From JBBIIC01 sp037446725 (GTDB lineage: Bacteria > Actinomycetota > Coriobacteriia > Anaerosomatales > SLCP01): 64,000 nt of DNA. Below, one piece after another: positions 8,787-16,581 of the stretch. The DNA lies in the NCBI GenBank assembly GCA_037446725.1, contig JBBIIC010000005.1:62001-126000 (forward strand), written 5' to 3'. Numbering within the stretch: position 1 is the stretch's first letter; every line of letters begins with the position of its first letter. Below the pieces are notes generated by a model. It was not told where the DNA came from. It searched no databases and worked only from the letters and a program-made list of their open reading frames with translations. A program made the translations under genes and the position numbers.

Positions 8787-8816
8787 AGTGTACCAGAATG
8801 TCCCTTCGCGCAACAA
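8787..8816 (-). promoter_or_regulatory. Candidate promoter of the liv operon
   Basis: On the minus strand TTGTTG (8816-8811) and TACACT (8792-8787) are separated by 18 bases and lie about 115 bases upstream of the livK ATG. The match to the -35/-10 consensus is moderate. Nothing else recognisable lies between 8673 and 8870. Confidence 0.4.
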
Positions 8817-8870
8817 CACGCCGCAGGCCGTGATTCGAGCACGGCACGCCGTTCCTTCATGCACCCCGCG

Positions 8871-9287
8871 CTATATGTGATACATCGCCACCCGCGACGC
8901 GTCGAGTTCGCGCTGTCGCGCCGCGAGATCGGCGAGGGTCGTCGAGGCGAGCACCTCGCGGAGGTCGCGAGCGGCCCGAGCCCACATCTCCGAGACCGCT
9001 GAGTCGGTCACTGACGGCACGTCGAGCACCGAGCCCTGTAGCGCCTCGACGACCTCGGCCACCGTGATCTCCGACGCGGGACGGCCGAGCGCGCACCCGC
9101 CACGGGCTCCGCGCTGACTTACAATCAGTCCCGACTTGGCGAGCACCGTGATCTGCTGCTCGACGAAGCGGCGTGGCAGGCCGAGCCCGTCGGCGACCTC
9201 GCCGGCCGCGACGGACGCACCCGGAGCACGCGAAGCGATCGCCGTCAGGGCACGCAGTGCGTAGTCCAGTCGCTGAGAGACGCGCAT
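8871..9287 (-). CDS. Rrf2-family transcriptional regulator
   Basis: A 138-residue winged-helix repressor of the Rrf2 family. MRVSQRLDYALRALTAIA and LGLPRRFVEQQITVLAKSGLIVSQRG match the family's N-terminal helix and DNA-recognition helix, and GGCALGRPASEITVAEVVEAL follows. The three-Cys cluster of IscR/NsrR is absent: the only Cys is in the GGCAL wing. It is therefore more like cluster-free members such as CymR. The start is set at the ATG at 9287, where the family N-terminus begins. It is divergent from the nfeD/SPFH pair and upstream of the liv operon; either could be a target. Confidence 0.8.
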   Translation of the reverse strand: MRVSQRLDYALRALTAIASRAPGASVAAGEVADGLGLPRRFVEQQITVLAKSGLIVSQRGARGGCALGRPASEITVAEVVEALQGSVLDVPSVTDSAVSEMWARAARDLREVLASTTLADLAARQRELDASRVAMYHI

Positions 9288-9487
9288 GTTCGTGGGCCTT
9301 CCTGTGGGAGAGGTCAAACCGCATAATCCTCATATCTCTAGTGCATTATCCGTGGCGAGGGAATTGGCGTCAATCGGCACCGGCGCCACCTCGCGCCCCT
9401 CGGCCCGCCCCTCGCTACCGACAGCGTCACGGCAGGGTATATCCTGAAGGCAGGATCTGGCCCGTACGATGCGTCCCGGAGGTATCG

Positions 9488-9952
9488 ATGGTGGACATCT
9501 GGTTCTGGGTGTGGGTGTTGCTCGCCGCGTTTCTGATGATCGCCGAGATCTTCACCGCCGGCTTCTTCATGCTCCCCTTCGGTATCGGAGCCGCCGTAGC
9601 GGCACTGCTCGAGTTCCTCGGCGTGAGTGTGGGGTGGCAGTGGGCGGCGTTCATCGGCGTCTCAGCGGCGATGCTCGTGGTGCTGCGCCGGTACGCCGAT
9701 CGCCTCACTCACGAGCCCCCCATCAAGACCGGTGCGGACCGTCTCGTGGGCAAGAACGGTGTGGTGATCAAGGACCTCACGTCCGAACCGGGAGGCATGG
9801 TGCGTATCGAGCGCGAGGAGTGGCGCGCGGACGCCCCCGGGTTCGAGCCGCTGGCCACAGGAACGCGCGTCGTCGTCGAGCGTATCGACGGAACGCACCT
9901 GATCGTCCGCCCGGAGACCCCCGCCGGCGGCGGCGCTTCGGCCGGCGAGTAA
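9488..9952 (+). CDS. NfeD-like membrane protein
   Basis: A 154-residue short NfeD protein. The first 65 residues hold two or three membrane helices, rich in aromatic and Gly residues (WFWVWVLLAAFLMIAEIF). Residues about 80-145 form the soluble OB-fold domain (GADRLVGKNGVVIKDL, then TRVVVERIDGTHLIV). The ATG at 9488 has GGAGG at 9478-9482, and the reading frame upstream is not conserved. It sits 27 bases before an SPFH-domain gene, the standard NfeD-stomatin pairing thought to organise membrane microdomains or membrane-protein quality control. Confidence 0.85.
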   Translation: MVDIWFWVWVLLAAFLMIAEIFTAGFFMLPFGIGAAVAALLEFLGVSVGWQWAAFIGVSAAMLVVLRRYADRLTHEPPIKTGADRLVGKNGVVIKDLTSEPGGMVRIEREEWRADAPGFEPLATGTRVVVERIDGTHLIVRPETPAGGGASAGE

Positions 9953-9979
9953 CCGCAGTCGAACGGATCGGAGAGAGCG

Positions 9980-10912
9980 ATGTTGGAGAACTTCGCGGTT
10001 GTAGGGTTCGGCGTCGTCGTCGTGCTCGTGCTGCTCGTCTACGCGATCGCGGCGATTCGCATCGTGCGCCCCTACGAGAAGGGCATCGTCGAGCGGCTCG
10101 GCAAGTACCAGCACACGTACGACTCTGGCCTGCACTTCATCATCCCCTTCGTCGACCGCATCACGAAGGTGGACATGCGCGAGAACGTCGTGGACGTTCC
10201 CCCTCAGGAGGTCATCACCAAGGACAACGTCGTCGTCACTGTCGACGCGGTGGTCTACTACGAGGCCACCGACCCCGTCAAACTCATGTACAACGTGGCG
10301 AACTTCTACATGGCGGCCACCAAGCTCGCGCAGACCAACCTGCGTAACGTCATCGGTGAGATGCAGCTCGACGAGTCGCTCACCAGCCGCGAGACTATCA
10401 ACGCAGCCCTGCGGCAGATCCTCGACGACGCGACAGACAAGTGGGGCGTGCGCGTGGTCCGCGTGGAGCTGCAGCGCATCGAGCCGCCGACCGATGTCAC
10501 CGAGGCAATGCACCGCCAGATGAAGGCGGAGCGCACCCGCCGCGCGCTTATTCTCGAGGCCGACGGCGACAAGCAGGCCGCCATCACGCGTGCCGAGGGC
10601 TCCAAGCAGGCAAACATCCTCGAGGCCGAGGGCCAGGCGCAGGCGATACGCGAGGTCGCCGAGGCGCAGAAGTTCGAGAAGATCGCACTCGCGCAGGGCG
10701 AGGCCGACGCAATCAAGAACGTGTTCGGTGCGATCCATGAGGGCGATCCCACCAACGACCTCATCGCCGTCCGCTACCTCGAGGCGCTGCAGGCGATCGC
10801 CAACGGCGCCGCCAACAAGGTGTTCCTGCCGATGGAGGTCAGCGGGATCATGGGCTCGATCGGCGGCATCGCCGAGCTGTTCAAGGAGAAGGGCGAGTCG
10901 GCTGCCGGGTAG
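9980..10912 (+). CDS. SPFH/stomatin (slipin-type) membrane protein
   Basis: A 310-residue SPFH-domain protein. One N-terminal membrane helix is followed by IRIVRPYEKGIVERLGKY and MRENVVDVPPQEVITKDNV, both diagnostic of slipins/QmcA. An Ala/Glu-rich coiled-coil region (about residues 185-255, repeats of A-E-G-x-x-Q-A) precedes the C-terminus. Its ATG follows GGAGAGAG. It is paired with the NfeD gene upstream; the two are expected to form an oligomeric membrane scaffold. No partner protease is next to it. Confidence 0.88.
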   Translation: MLENFAVVGFGVVVVLVLLVYAIAAIRIVRPYEKGIVERLGKYQHTYDSGLHFIIPFVDRITKVDMRENVVDVPPQEVITKDNVVVTVDAVVYYEATDPVKLMYNVANFYMAATKLAQTNLRNVIGEMQLDESLTSRETINAALRQILDDATDKWGVRVVRVELQRIEPPTDVTEAMHRQMKAERTRRALILEADGDKQAAITRAEGSKQANILEAEGQAQAIREVAEAQKFEKIALAQGEADAIKNVFGAIHEGDPTNDLIAVRYLEALQAIANGAANKVFLPMEVSGIMGSIGGIAELFKEKGESAAG

Positions 10913-10938
10913 GCCCGGCAGGAGGGGGTCGCCACATC

Positions 10939-11592
10939 CTACACCGTGACGAAGACGTATCCGTCACGGACGCTCGCGGGATAGGTGGCCACGTCGGAGC
11001 CGGGGTGGTCGGTGGTGCCGTCGCGGACGTCGAACCGCCAGCCGTGCCATGGGCAGACGGCGACATGGCCGTCGAGAAAGCCCTGGCCGAGGGGTCCGAA
11101 CGCGTGGCGACAGACGTTGCCGAGCGCATAGAACTCGTCACCCACGCGGGCGAGTGCGATCTCCCATTTGCCGATGCGTACCGTCCGCAGCGTGCCCGGC
11201 GGGAACTCGGCGACGAACGCCACCGGCACCTCGGCCGGGCCCTCGGGCACCTCGATCACACCGTGCAGCTCGCTGCCGTCCTCGACGTCGGTGCGCACGA
11301 ACAGGCCGCACCAGCACTTACGGAGCTTCGCGAACTCGTCGGCGTAGAACGGGATGCACGGGCAGACGATCTTCACGTCCTGCTTGGGGTCGCCGGTGCG
11401 CACGCGGCACGGGCAGTAGACATCGCCCGTCTCGTCGAGAATCTCGATCTCGCTCGCGAGCACTTCGTCAACGAACTCCTCATCGTCGTTGAAGCGATAG
11501 CCGAGCCGCACGGCGAACGGCTCCATATAGGCACGAAGGTCCCCGGCGGTCGTGCCCTCCGGGAACCTCCTGCGAACGGGCTTCTCACTCAC
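10939..11592 (-). CDS. FtrB-like [4Fe-4S] disulfide reductase fused to a Rieske domain
   Basis: A 217-residue two-domain redox protein. Residues about 15-110 match the catalytic beta chain of ferredoxin:thioredoxin reductase, with cysteines in the order CPC(R), CPC(IPFYADEF) and CWC(GLF). These would hold the [4Fe-4S] cluster and the redox-active disulfide; the usual third motif is CHC and here it is CWC. Residues about 118-217 form a Rieske domain with CRH (NVCRHAFGP) and CPWH (VCPWHGWRFD), the C-x-H...C-x2-H set that binds [2Fe-2S]. Its start overlaps the stop of a glutaredoxin-like gene by four bases, so the glutaredoxin is the likely electron acceptor and the Rieske domain the likely entry point. 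The roles are inferred. Confidence 0.85.
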   Translation of the reverse strand: MSEKPVRRRFPEGTTAGDLRAYMEPFAVRLGYRFNDDEEFVDEVLASEIEILDETGDVYCPCRVRTGDPKQDVKIVCPCIPFYADEFAKLRKCWCGLFVRTDVEDGSELHGVIEVPEGPAEVPVAFVAEFPPGTLRTVRIGKWEIALARVGDEFYALGNVCRHAFGPLGQGFLDGHVAVCPWHGWRFDVRDGTTDHPGSDVATYPASVRDGYVFVTV

Positions 11593-11834
11593 AGTCCGAG
11601 CAACTCCTTGATCCGCTTCTTGTTGAAGCCGACGATGACCTCATCGCCAACGACGATGACGGGGAATGAAGCGCCTCCCGAGATCCTGCGGACCTCGGCG
11701 ACGGCGTCGTCCTTCTCCTGACCTTCCAACATGTCGACCTCGGTCAACTCGTACTCGACAGCCCCGTCGTCAAGAAACCGCTTGGCCATCCGACAGTACG
11801 GGCATGTCGACAACGCATAGAGTCTGACCTGCAT
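11589..11834 (-). CDS. Glutaredoxin-like protein (CPYC)
   Basis: An 81-residue glutaredoxin/NrdH-type protein with the active site CPYC at residues 11-14, a conserved cis-Pro segment (ASFPVIVVGDEVIVGF) and a typical C-terminal KKRIKELLGL. Its ATG has GGAGG a few bases upstream. It is the first gene of a two-gene unit with the FtrB-Rieske fusion, so it is probably reduced by that protein rather than by glutathione. Its final target is unknown. Confidence 0.88.
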   Translation of the reverse strand: MQVRLYALSTCPYCRMAKRFLDDGAVEYELTEVDMLEGQEKDDAVAEVRRISGGASFPVIVVGDEVIVGFNKKRIKELLGL

Positions 11835-12115
11835 CGGTCCTCCTTACCGGGTGTTGTGCACGGCCCTGTGCCGGTGGGCCTCAATGGCACTATTCCACTT
11901 CGCGGGCCCGACGCAACGGACGCGAGCGGTTCGGGTCTCCGCCCCGTCGTCGGGGCTTCGCGACAGCCATGGGCGGCGCGTCTGCACCGTGTGCGGGGCC
12001 CGCTTCTGGGTAGGAGGCGTGCGCTGCGCGTGGAAACGAACAGGTGAGACGCTCGCGCGCATCGTCGCCCTCCGGCACGGGCAACGATCGCAGACCGCAG
12101 CTAGAGGGGGTTCTC

Positions 12116-13831
12116 ATGCACCGCACCCGCGCACGCTCGGCCGCCACGCCGGCGCTCGCCGTCATGACCTTGCTCGTCTGTCACGCCCTCGCGGGGTGCG
12201 GGAGCACCGGCCCCGAGACCGCGACCGTCACCGAGGCGCGGGCGAGCTGCGCGGGCGAAGACTGCCACGACGCCACCGTCGAAGCGCACGCCGGCGGGGT
12301 ACACGACTCGCTCGGCTGCGGGGAGTGCCACGCGAACGCCGGCGAGCACGCCGCCGATCCCGAGGGCGTGCGGGCCGTCATCGACTGGACGATCGACGGG
12401 TGCGCGGGATGCCACGCGACCGTCGCAGCGACGTACCTCTACGACGACAACGCGAAGGTCGGCCCGTTCGGCGGATCGCAGCGCGAGCCGGCCATCGACA
12501 AGGTCGACGAGTTCCCCTTGTACAACACGATCGTCGCGGGCCACTCCTTCGCCAAGGACTATCGCGAGGAGGGCGCGCACCGCCACATGCTCGAGGACCA
12601 CTACGAGACGCTGCGCGGCAAGTTCGAGACGTGCGTGCAGTGTAAGTCGACCAAGGTCGCGTGGGCGTGGAGTACGGGCAACACCCTGACGGTCTCGGAG
12701 GAGACCACCGTCACGCTCACCCACACCGCCTCGGAGGGCTCCCCTGCCCGCGAAGTCGTCGTGCCCGCGGGGACCACGGTCGAGCTCGGCACGGACTTCC
12801 GCAACCACGAGGTGCTCGCGTCCGCGCGCTACGCGGGCGGACGTACGTACACGTCGCGCCCGGACCCGATGGACGACGCGACCGAGCACCAGAACATGCT
12901 GTGGGCGGCGACCATCGCAACGATCGAGGAGACGATGCCCTACGGCGCCGGCTGCAACCACTGTCACGACCCGCACAGCGGATCGCAGCGCGTCATCCGT
13001 CAGGCGATGCTCGAGGCCGTTGGCAACCAGGGGGTCAATCCCTACGACGCGAACGCGGCCGCGAGTTTCGATGCTGCCGGCACCCGCGACCAAGAGACGT
13101 TGCTCTGCGCCCAGTGCCACGTGGAGTACACCTGCGGGCGCAGCGGCGTGGACAGCATGGTGCGCGACGCGTTCGGGTGGACGAAGGCGGCGAACCTGCA
13201 CGAGGAGTACACCGCGACCTTCGGCTACCAGCAGGACTGGACCCATTCGATCATCAGGGCCCCGCTCATCAAGAGTCAGCACCCCGAGACCGAGCTGTAC
13301 TGGAACAGCCCACACTACACTGCCGGTGCATCGTGCGCGAGCTGCCACATGCCGACCGTACGCACCGAGTCCGGCGAGCCGATCCGCAGTCACTGGTTCA
13401 CCAGCCCGTACAAGTACGGCAACTCCGCGACCTACGCCGCGTTCGCCTCGGCGACCGGGCTTCGTCCCGACGGCGCCGCTCAGGCCAACCCGTGCACGGC
13501 CTGCCACGACGACCGGACCGCTGCCGGCATCGCGGGGCAGGAGGAGGTCTACGAACGGCAGAAGGTGGTCCAGGAGCTGCTCGCCGCCTCGGTGAACGCG
13601 CTCGGGAAGCTCAGGGCCGCCGAGGCGGCAGGCGTGCCGATCAAGGAGTCGAGACGCGACCAGGCGATCGAGGCGCACCGCAAGGCCCACGTGTTGTGGG
13701 AAAACCTCATCGTTTCGGAAAACTCGATGGGCTTCCACAACTTCGACGAGGTCCTCTACGCAATGGATGCGGCCGAGACCGAGGCCCGTGCTGCGCTCGA
13801 CTTCGCGCGCCGCGCCTACCCGGACGAGTAG
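12116..13831 (+). CDS. Octaheme nitrite reductase-like cytochrome c (lipoprotein)
   Basis: A 571-residue secreted multiheme cytochrome. It has a lipoprotein signal with lipobox ALAGC (Cys28), so it is anchored outside the membrane. Heme motifs in order: a CX4CH (C45...C50-H51), CGECH (68-72), CAGCH (96-100), CVQCK (173-177), CNHCH, CAQCH, CASCH and CTACH, eight in all. Lysine ligation at motif four is the mark of the NrfA/octaheme nitrite reductase catalytic heme. Tyr-Thr-Cys after the sixth motif (HVEYTC) matches the Tyr-x-Cys of Thioalkalivibrio ONR, where a Tyr-Cys crosslink is known. KSQHPE carries the expected catalytic His. It should reduce nitrite (perhaps hydroxylamine or sulfite) to ammonium. 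No NrfH lies next to it; ATG at 12116 follows AGAGGGGG. Confidence 0.85.
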   Translation: MHRTRARSAATPALAVMTLLVCHALAGCGSTGPETATVTEARASCAGEDCHDATVEAHAGGVHDSLGCGECHANAGEHAADPEGVRAVIDWTIDGCAGCHATVAATYLYDDNAKVGPFGGSQREPAIDKVDEFPLYNTIVAGHSFAKDYREEGAHRHMLEDHYETLRGKFETCVQCKSTKVAWAWSTGNTLTVSEETTVTLTHTASEGSPAREVVVPAGTTVELGTDFRNHEVLASARYAGGRTYTSRPDPMDDATEHQNMLWAATIATIEETMPYGAGCNHCHDPHSGSQRVIRQAMLEAVGNQGVNPYDANAAASFDAAGTRDQETLLCAQCHVEYTCGRSGVDSMVRDAFGWTKAANLHEEYTATFGYQQDWTHSIIRAPLIKSQHPETELYWNSPHYTAGASCASCHMPTVRTESGEPIRSHWFTSPYKYGNSATYAAFASATGLRPDGAAQANPCTACHDDRTAAGIAGQEEVYERQKVVQELLAASVNALGKLRAAEAAGVPIKESRRDQAIEAHRKAHVLWENLIVSENSMGFHNFDEVLYAMDAAETEARAALDFARRAYPDE

Positions 13832-13874
13832 GGCCGGCGCGGCCGATGTCGGGCGCGTGCGCTAGACTGTGCGC

Positions 13875-14681
13875 ATGCCCTCACCCACACACACCGGCCG
13901 CCCCTCAACCGTGCTCCGCGCGACCGGTCTGGGCTCGGGTTCGTCGGGTAACGCGCTCGCGGTCCAGTGGGGAGCCGAGACGCTGCTGCTAGACTGCGGC
14001 TTCTCGGCCCGGGAGACCGAGCGCAGGCTCGTTGTCGCCGGAATCGATCCCGGCTCGCTCGGTGCCGTCCTCGTCAGCCACGAGCACACCGATCACGTCC
14101 GCGGCGTGCGCGTGCTCGCGTCGCGCCACCGGGTTCCCGTCTACACCTCACGCGGCACGCGCGTCGCGTCAGGGCTCGACGGCGAGGTCCCGGAGGTGCG
14201 GACGGTGCTCCCGGGCGACACGGTTCGCATCGGATCGATCTCGGTCTCCGTCTTTCGGACCTCGCACGATGCGGTCGAGCCGCTCGGCTTCCGGTTCGAG
14301 GGCCCGTGCGGGACTGTGCTCGGGGTGATGACCGACACCGGCGCGGTCACGGGAGAGGCCTGCGAGGCACTGCGCGGCTGCGACGCGCTCGCAATCGAGA
14401 GCAACCACGACGAGCGGATGCTCCAGGACGGCCCGTACCCGTGGGTCCTGAAGCGACGGATCGCCTCGGCCGAGGGCCACCTGTCCAACGACGCGGCCGC
14501 CGGCCTGGTCACCGAGCTGGCGTCGGACCGGCTCAGGCGCGTGGTCGGCCTGCATCTGTCATCGACGAACAACACCGCACGTCTGGCGACGGCATCGCTC
14601 GCGGTCGCTCTCGCGCGCCTTGGCCACCCCGCGATCGTCGAGGCGGCGCGACAGGATGCAATATGCGTGCTCACGGCGTAG
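13875..14681 (+). CDS. MBL-fold metallohydrolase, YycJ/WalJ type
   Basis: A 268-residue metallo-beta-lactamase-fold protein. TGLGSGSSGNALAV and LLLDCGFSARETERRL begin it, and the metal motif is SHEHTDHVRGV (H-x-H-x-D-H). Further motifs are TSHDAVEPLGFRF, VMTDTGAVTG and ESNHDERML, followed by GHLSNDAAA and LHLSSTNN, all in the order seen in YycJ. These proteins are thought to be 5'-exonucleases acting in mismatch repair. I take the ATG at 13875; a GTG two codons earlier is possible. There is no obvious operon partner. Confidence 0.82.
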   Translation: MPSPTHTGRPSTVLRATGLGSGSSGNALAVQWGAETLLLDCGFSARETERRLVVAGIDPGSLGAVLVSHEHTDHVRGVRVLASRHRVPVYTSRGTRVASGLDGEVPEVRTVLPGDTVRIGSISVSVFRTSHDAVEPLGFRFEGPCGTVLGVMTDTGAVTGEACEALRGCDALAIESNHDERMLQDGPYPWVLKRRIASAEGHLSNDAAAGLVTELASDRLRRVVGLHLSSTNNTARLATASLAVALARLGHPAIVEAARQDAICVLTA

Positions 14682-14745
14682 ATGTGCTGGCATGCGGTTT
14701 GCGCGCCGGGGACAGACGCGCAAACCCCTACCCGAAGGCGGGGCA

Positions 14746-14919
14746 GTGACACTTCTTCACTCGGCGAAGATGCGCTACATGCTGGTCATCGTGGTCGCGG
14801 CCACGGTCGGCGGCGCCGCCTACGCGGTCTCGGACCGCATCGCCGACGAGCGCTCCAAGCCGGTCTCGGTGATGGGACCCGGCTACAACCCGCCGCCTCC
14901 TCACATCCCCGTCAGTTGA
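14746..14919 (+). CDS. Small single-span membrane protein, unknown function
   Basis: A predicted 57-residue protein: a short N-terminus, one membrane helix (MLVIVVAATVGGAAYAV) and a Pro-rich outer tail ending GYNPPPPHIPVS. GTG at 14746 follows a GAAGGCGGGG stretch; an internal ATG at 14770 is an alternative start. It lies between the MBL gene and the DUF1284 gene. No family is recognised. Confidence 0.5.
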   Translation: MTLLHSAKMRYMLVIVVAATVGGAAYAVSDRIADERSKPVSVMGPGYNPPPPHIPVS

Positions 14920-14939
14920 CTGCCGTGAAGGAGCGCCGT

Positions 14940-15344
14940 GTGCGCATACGGGGTCACCACATCATCTGCCTGCAGTTCTTTCACGGCCAGGGCTACTCGC
15001 AGGAGTTCGTGCGCAGCCTCCTCCGGGTGATACAGCAACTCGCCACGGGCGCGAAGGCGGTGGCGGTCGTCGGCCCCGACGACGTGTGCACCGCGTGCCC
15101 GGCGCTGGCGGAGGGCCGCTGCGCCCAAGAGCCGGAGAGCGAGGAGGCGGTTCGCGTCCTCGATGCACTCGCCATGGAGATGCTGGAGCTCGAGCCCGAT
15201 CAGGAGTTCGAGTGGGGCACGGCGACGCTCTCCGTCCAGCGATTCATCGAACGGTGGCGCGCGCTGGCCTGTGACGGGTGTGAGTGGGAGGACCAGTGCC
15301 TCCCGCTCATCGACCTGACGGAGGGCTACCCTCACGTGCGGTGA
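14940..15344 (+). CDS. DUF1284 cysteine-rich protein
   Basis: A 134-residue protein of the DUF1284 family: it opens with MRIRGHHIICLQFFHGQGYS, a family signature. Cysteines in CTACPAL, CAQE and CDGCEWEDQC suggest an iron-sulfur or zinc site. The GTG at 14940 has AAGGAG six bases upstream, so longer reading frames are shadows. Its last 38 bases overlap the 3' end of the convergent btuD-like gene. The family's function is not established. Confidence 0.75.
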   Translation: MRIRGHHIICLQFFHGQGYSQEFVRSLLRVIQQLATGAKAVAVVGPDDVCTACPALAEGRCAQEPESEEAVRVLDALAMEMLELEPDQEFEWGTATLSVQRFIERWRALACDGCEWEDQCLPLIDLTEGYPHVR

Positions 15345-16581
15345 GCCGCCCGACCGCGTCGACGGCCGCGCGCGTATCGGCGACCACGAGCGCCCCATCG
15401 CGCACGAGCGACTCCACGAGCTCGCTCGCCTCACCGCCCGAGAACTCCCGCTCGGGACCGAATGCACCGATCATGACGGTGCGCGTCGCCGCCCCGGCGA
15501 GGGCGCGCAGGTTGCCGAGGTTGGCCCGTCCGAACGGCACCTCGCACACGACGATGGCGTCCGCGGTCTGCGCCATGCGGGCGACCGCGCGCACCGCCGC
15601 CTCGTCGACCTCGCCGAACGCGGGCAGGTCGACCCGCTCGAGCCCGAGCGTCTCGGCGACGGCATGGTCGACGTCACCGCGGTTGAGCGCGGCGGCGGCG
15701 ACCTCGTAGCCTGCCAGGTGGAGGCTGCGCAGCAGGCCGGCCGCGGTCCCCGAGCCGCCGACGACGAGCACGCGCCCTGACCGCTCGCCGGTCACCGCGC
15801 CCTCGCGCAGCACCGGCGTGACCGCGACCGAGCCGGTGACCGCGTCGGTCCCGACGACCGCGCGCACGCCGAACACGTCGGCGAGCAGCCGAGCCGTCAA
15901 CACCTGCGGCGGCGGGCCCACCGGGCCGAGCGAGCCGGCAGCAACGACCCCGAGCCGGTCGCTGAATCGCGCAGCCAGGTCGAGGTCGTGGAAGACCGCG
16001 AGCACCGCAAGCCCGCCGTCGGCGAGGTCGCGCACCAGATCGAGAACTTGCAGGCGGTGGTTGAGGTCGAGGTGACTCGTCGCCTCGTCGAGGAGGAGCA
16101 CCGACGGCTCCTGCGCGAGCGCCTGCGCTAGCGCGAGCCGCTGCAGGTCTCCGCCTGACAGCGTGTCGACCGGCTCGTCGGCGAGGCGCAGCGTGTCGGT
16201 GCGCTCCATGACCCGCTCGGCAAGCTCGAGGTCGGCGGCTCCCGTGTGCTGCAGCCGGGCGAGATGCGGGTGGCGGCCCATGAGCACGAACTCGCGCGCG
16301 GAAAACGCGAACGCGGCACTCACGGCCTGCGGCACTACGCCCACGGTGCGCGCCCGCTCCCGCGGAGCGTAATCCGCCAGCTCGCGGCCGGCGAGCCGCA
16401 CCGCGCCGCCGGTCACCTGCGCGGTGCCGGTCACGGCTCGCAGCAGCGTCGATTTGCCCGCGCCGTTGGGGCCTATAAGCCCGACGACCTCACCCGGCGC
16501 CACTTCGAGCGAGGTGTCGCGCACGACCGTCACCCCCGGATAGCCGACGGTCGCCTCGGCGTATACGAGCCGCCCGCTCAT
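15307..16581 (-). CDS. btuD: Cobalamin ABC transporter ATPase with extra C-terminal domain
   Basis: A 424-residue protein. Residues 1-255 are an ABC ATPase: Walker A GPNGAGKST, signature LSGGDLQRLALAQAL, Walker B LLLDEATSHLDLNH, H-loop VFHDLDLAA, as in the BtuD/FecE/HmuV family. About 160 further residues follow a linker. They begin GRVLVVGGSGTAAGLLRSL, a Rossmann-like Gly-rich loop, then strand-helix repeats and DAIVVCEVPFGRANLGNL. This second domain is absent from ordinary BtuD. It overlaps btuC by four bases, and the operon is headed by btuF behind a cobalamin riboswitch, so the ligand is probably a corrinoid. The extra domain's role is unknown. Confidence 0.85.
   Translation of the reverse strand: MSGRLVYAEATVGYPGVTVVRDTSLEVAPGEVVGLIGPNGAGKSTLLRAVTGTAQVTGGAVRLAGRELADYAPRERARTVGVVPQAVSAAFAFSAREFVLMGRHPHLARLQHTGAADLELAERVMERTDTLRLADEPVDTLSGGDLQRLALAQALAQEPSVLLLDEATSHLDLNHRLQVLDLVRDLADGGLAVLAVFHDLDLAARFSDRLGVVAAGSLGPVGPPPQVLTARLLADVFGVRAVVGTDAVTGSVAVTPVLREGAVTGERSGRVLVVGGSGTAAGLLRSLHLAGYEVAAAALNRGDVDHAVAETLGLERVDLPAFGEVDEAAVRAVARMAQTADAIVVCEVPFGRANLGNLRALAGAATRTVMIGAFGPEREFSGGEASELVESLVRDGALVVADTRAAVDAVGRLTAREGSPPSGR

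Noticed and set aside
12116..13831. Pentaheme NrfA nitrite reductase
   Set aside because: Eight heme motifs and the Tyr-Thr-Cys sequence fit the octaheme group better than five-heme NrfA.
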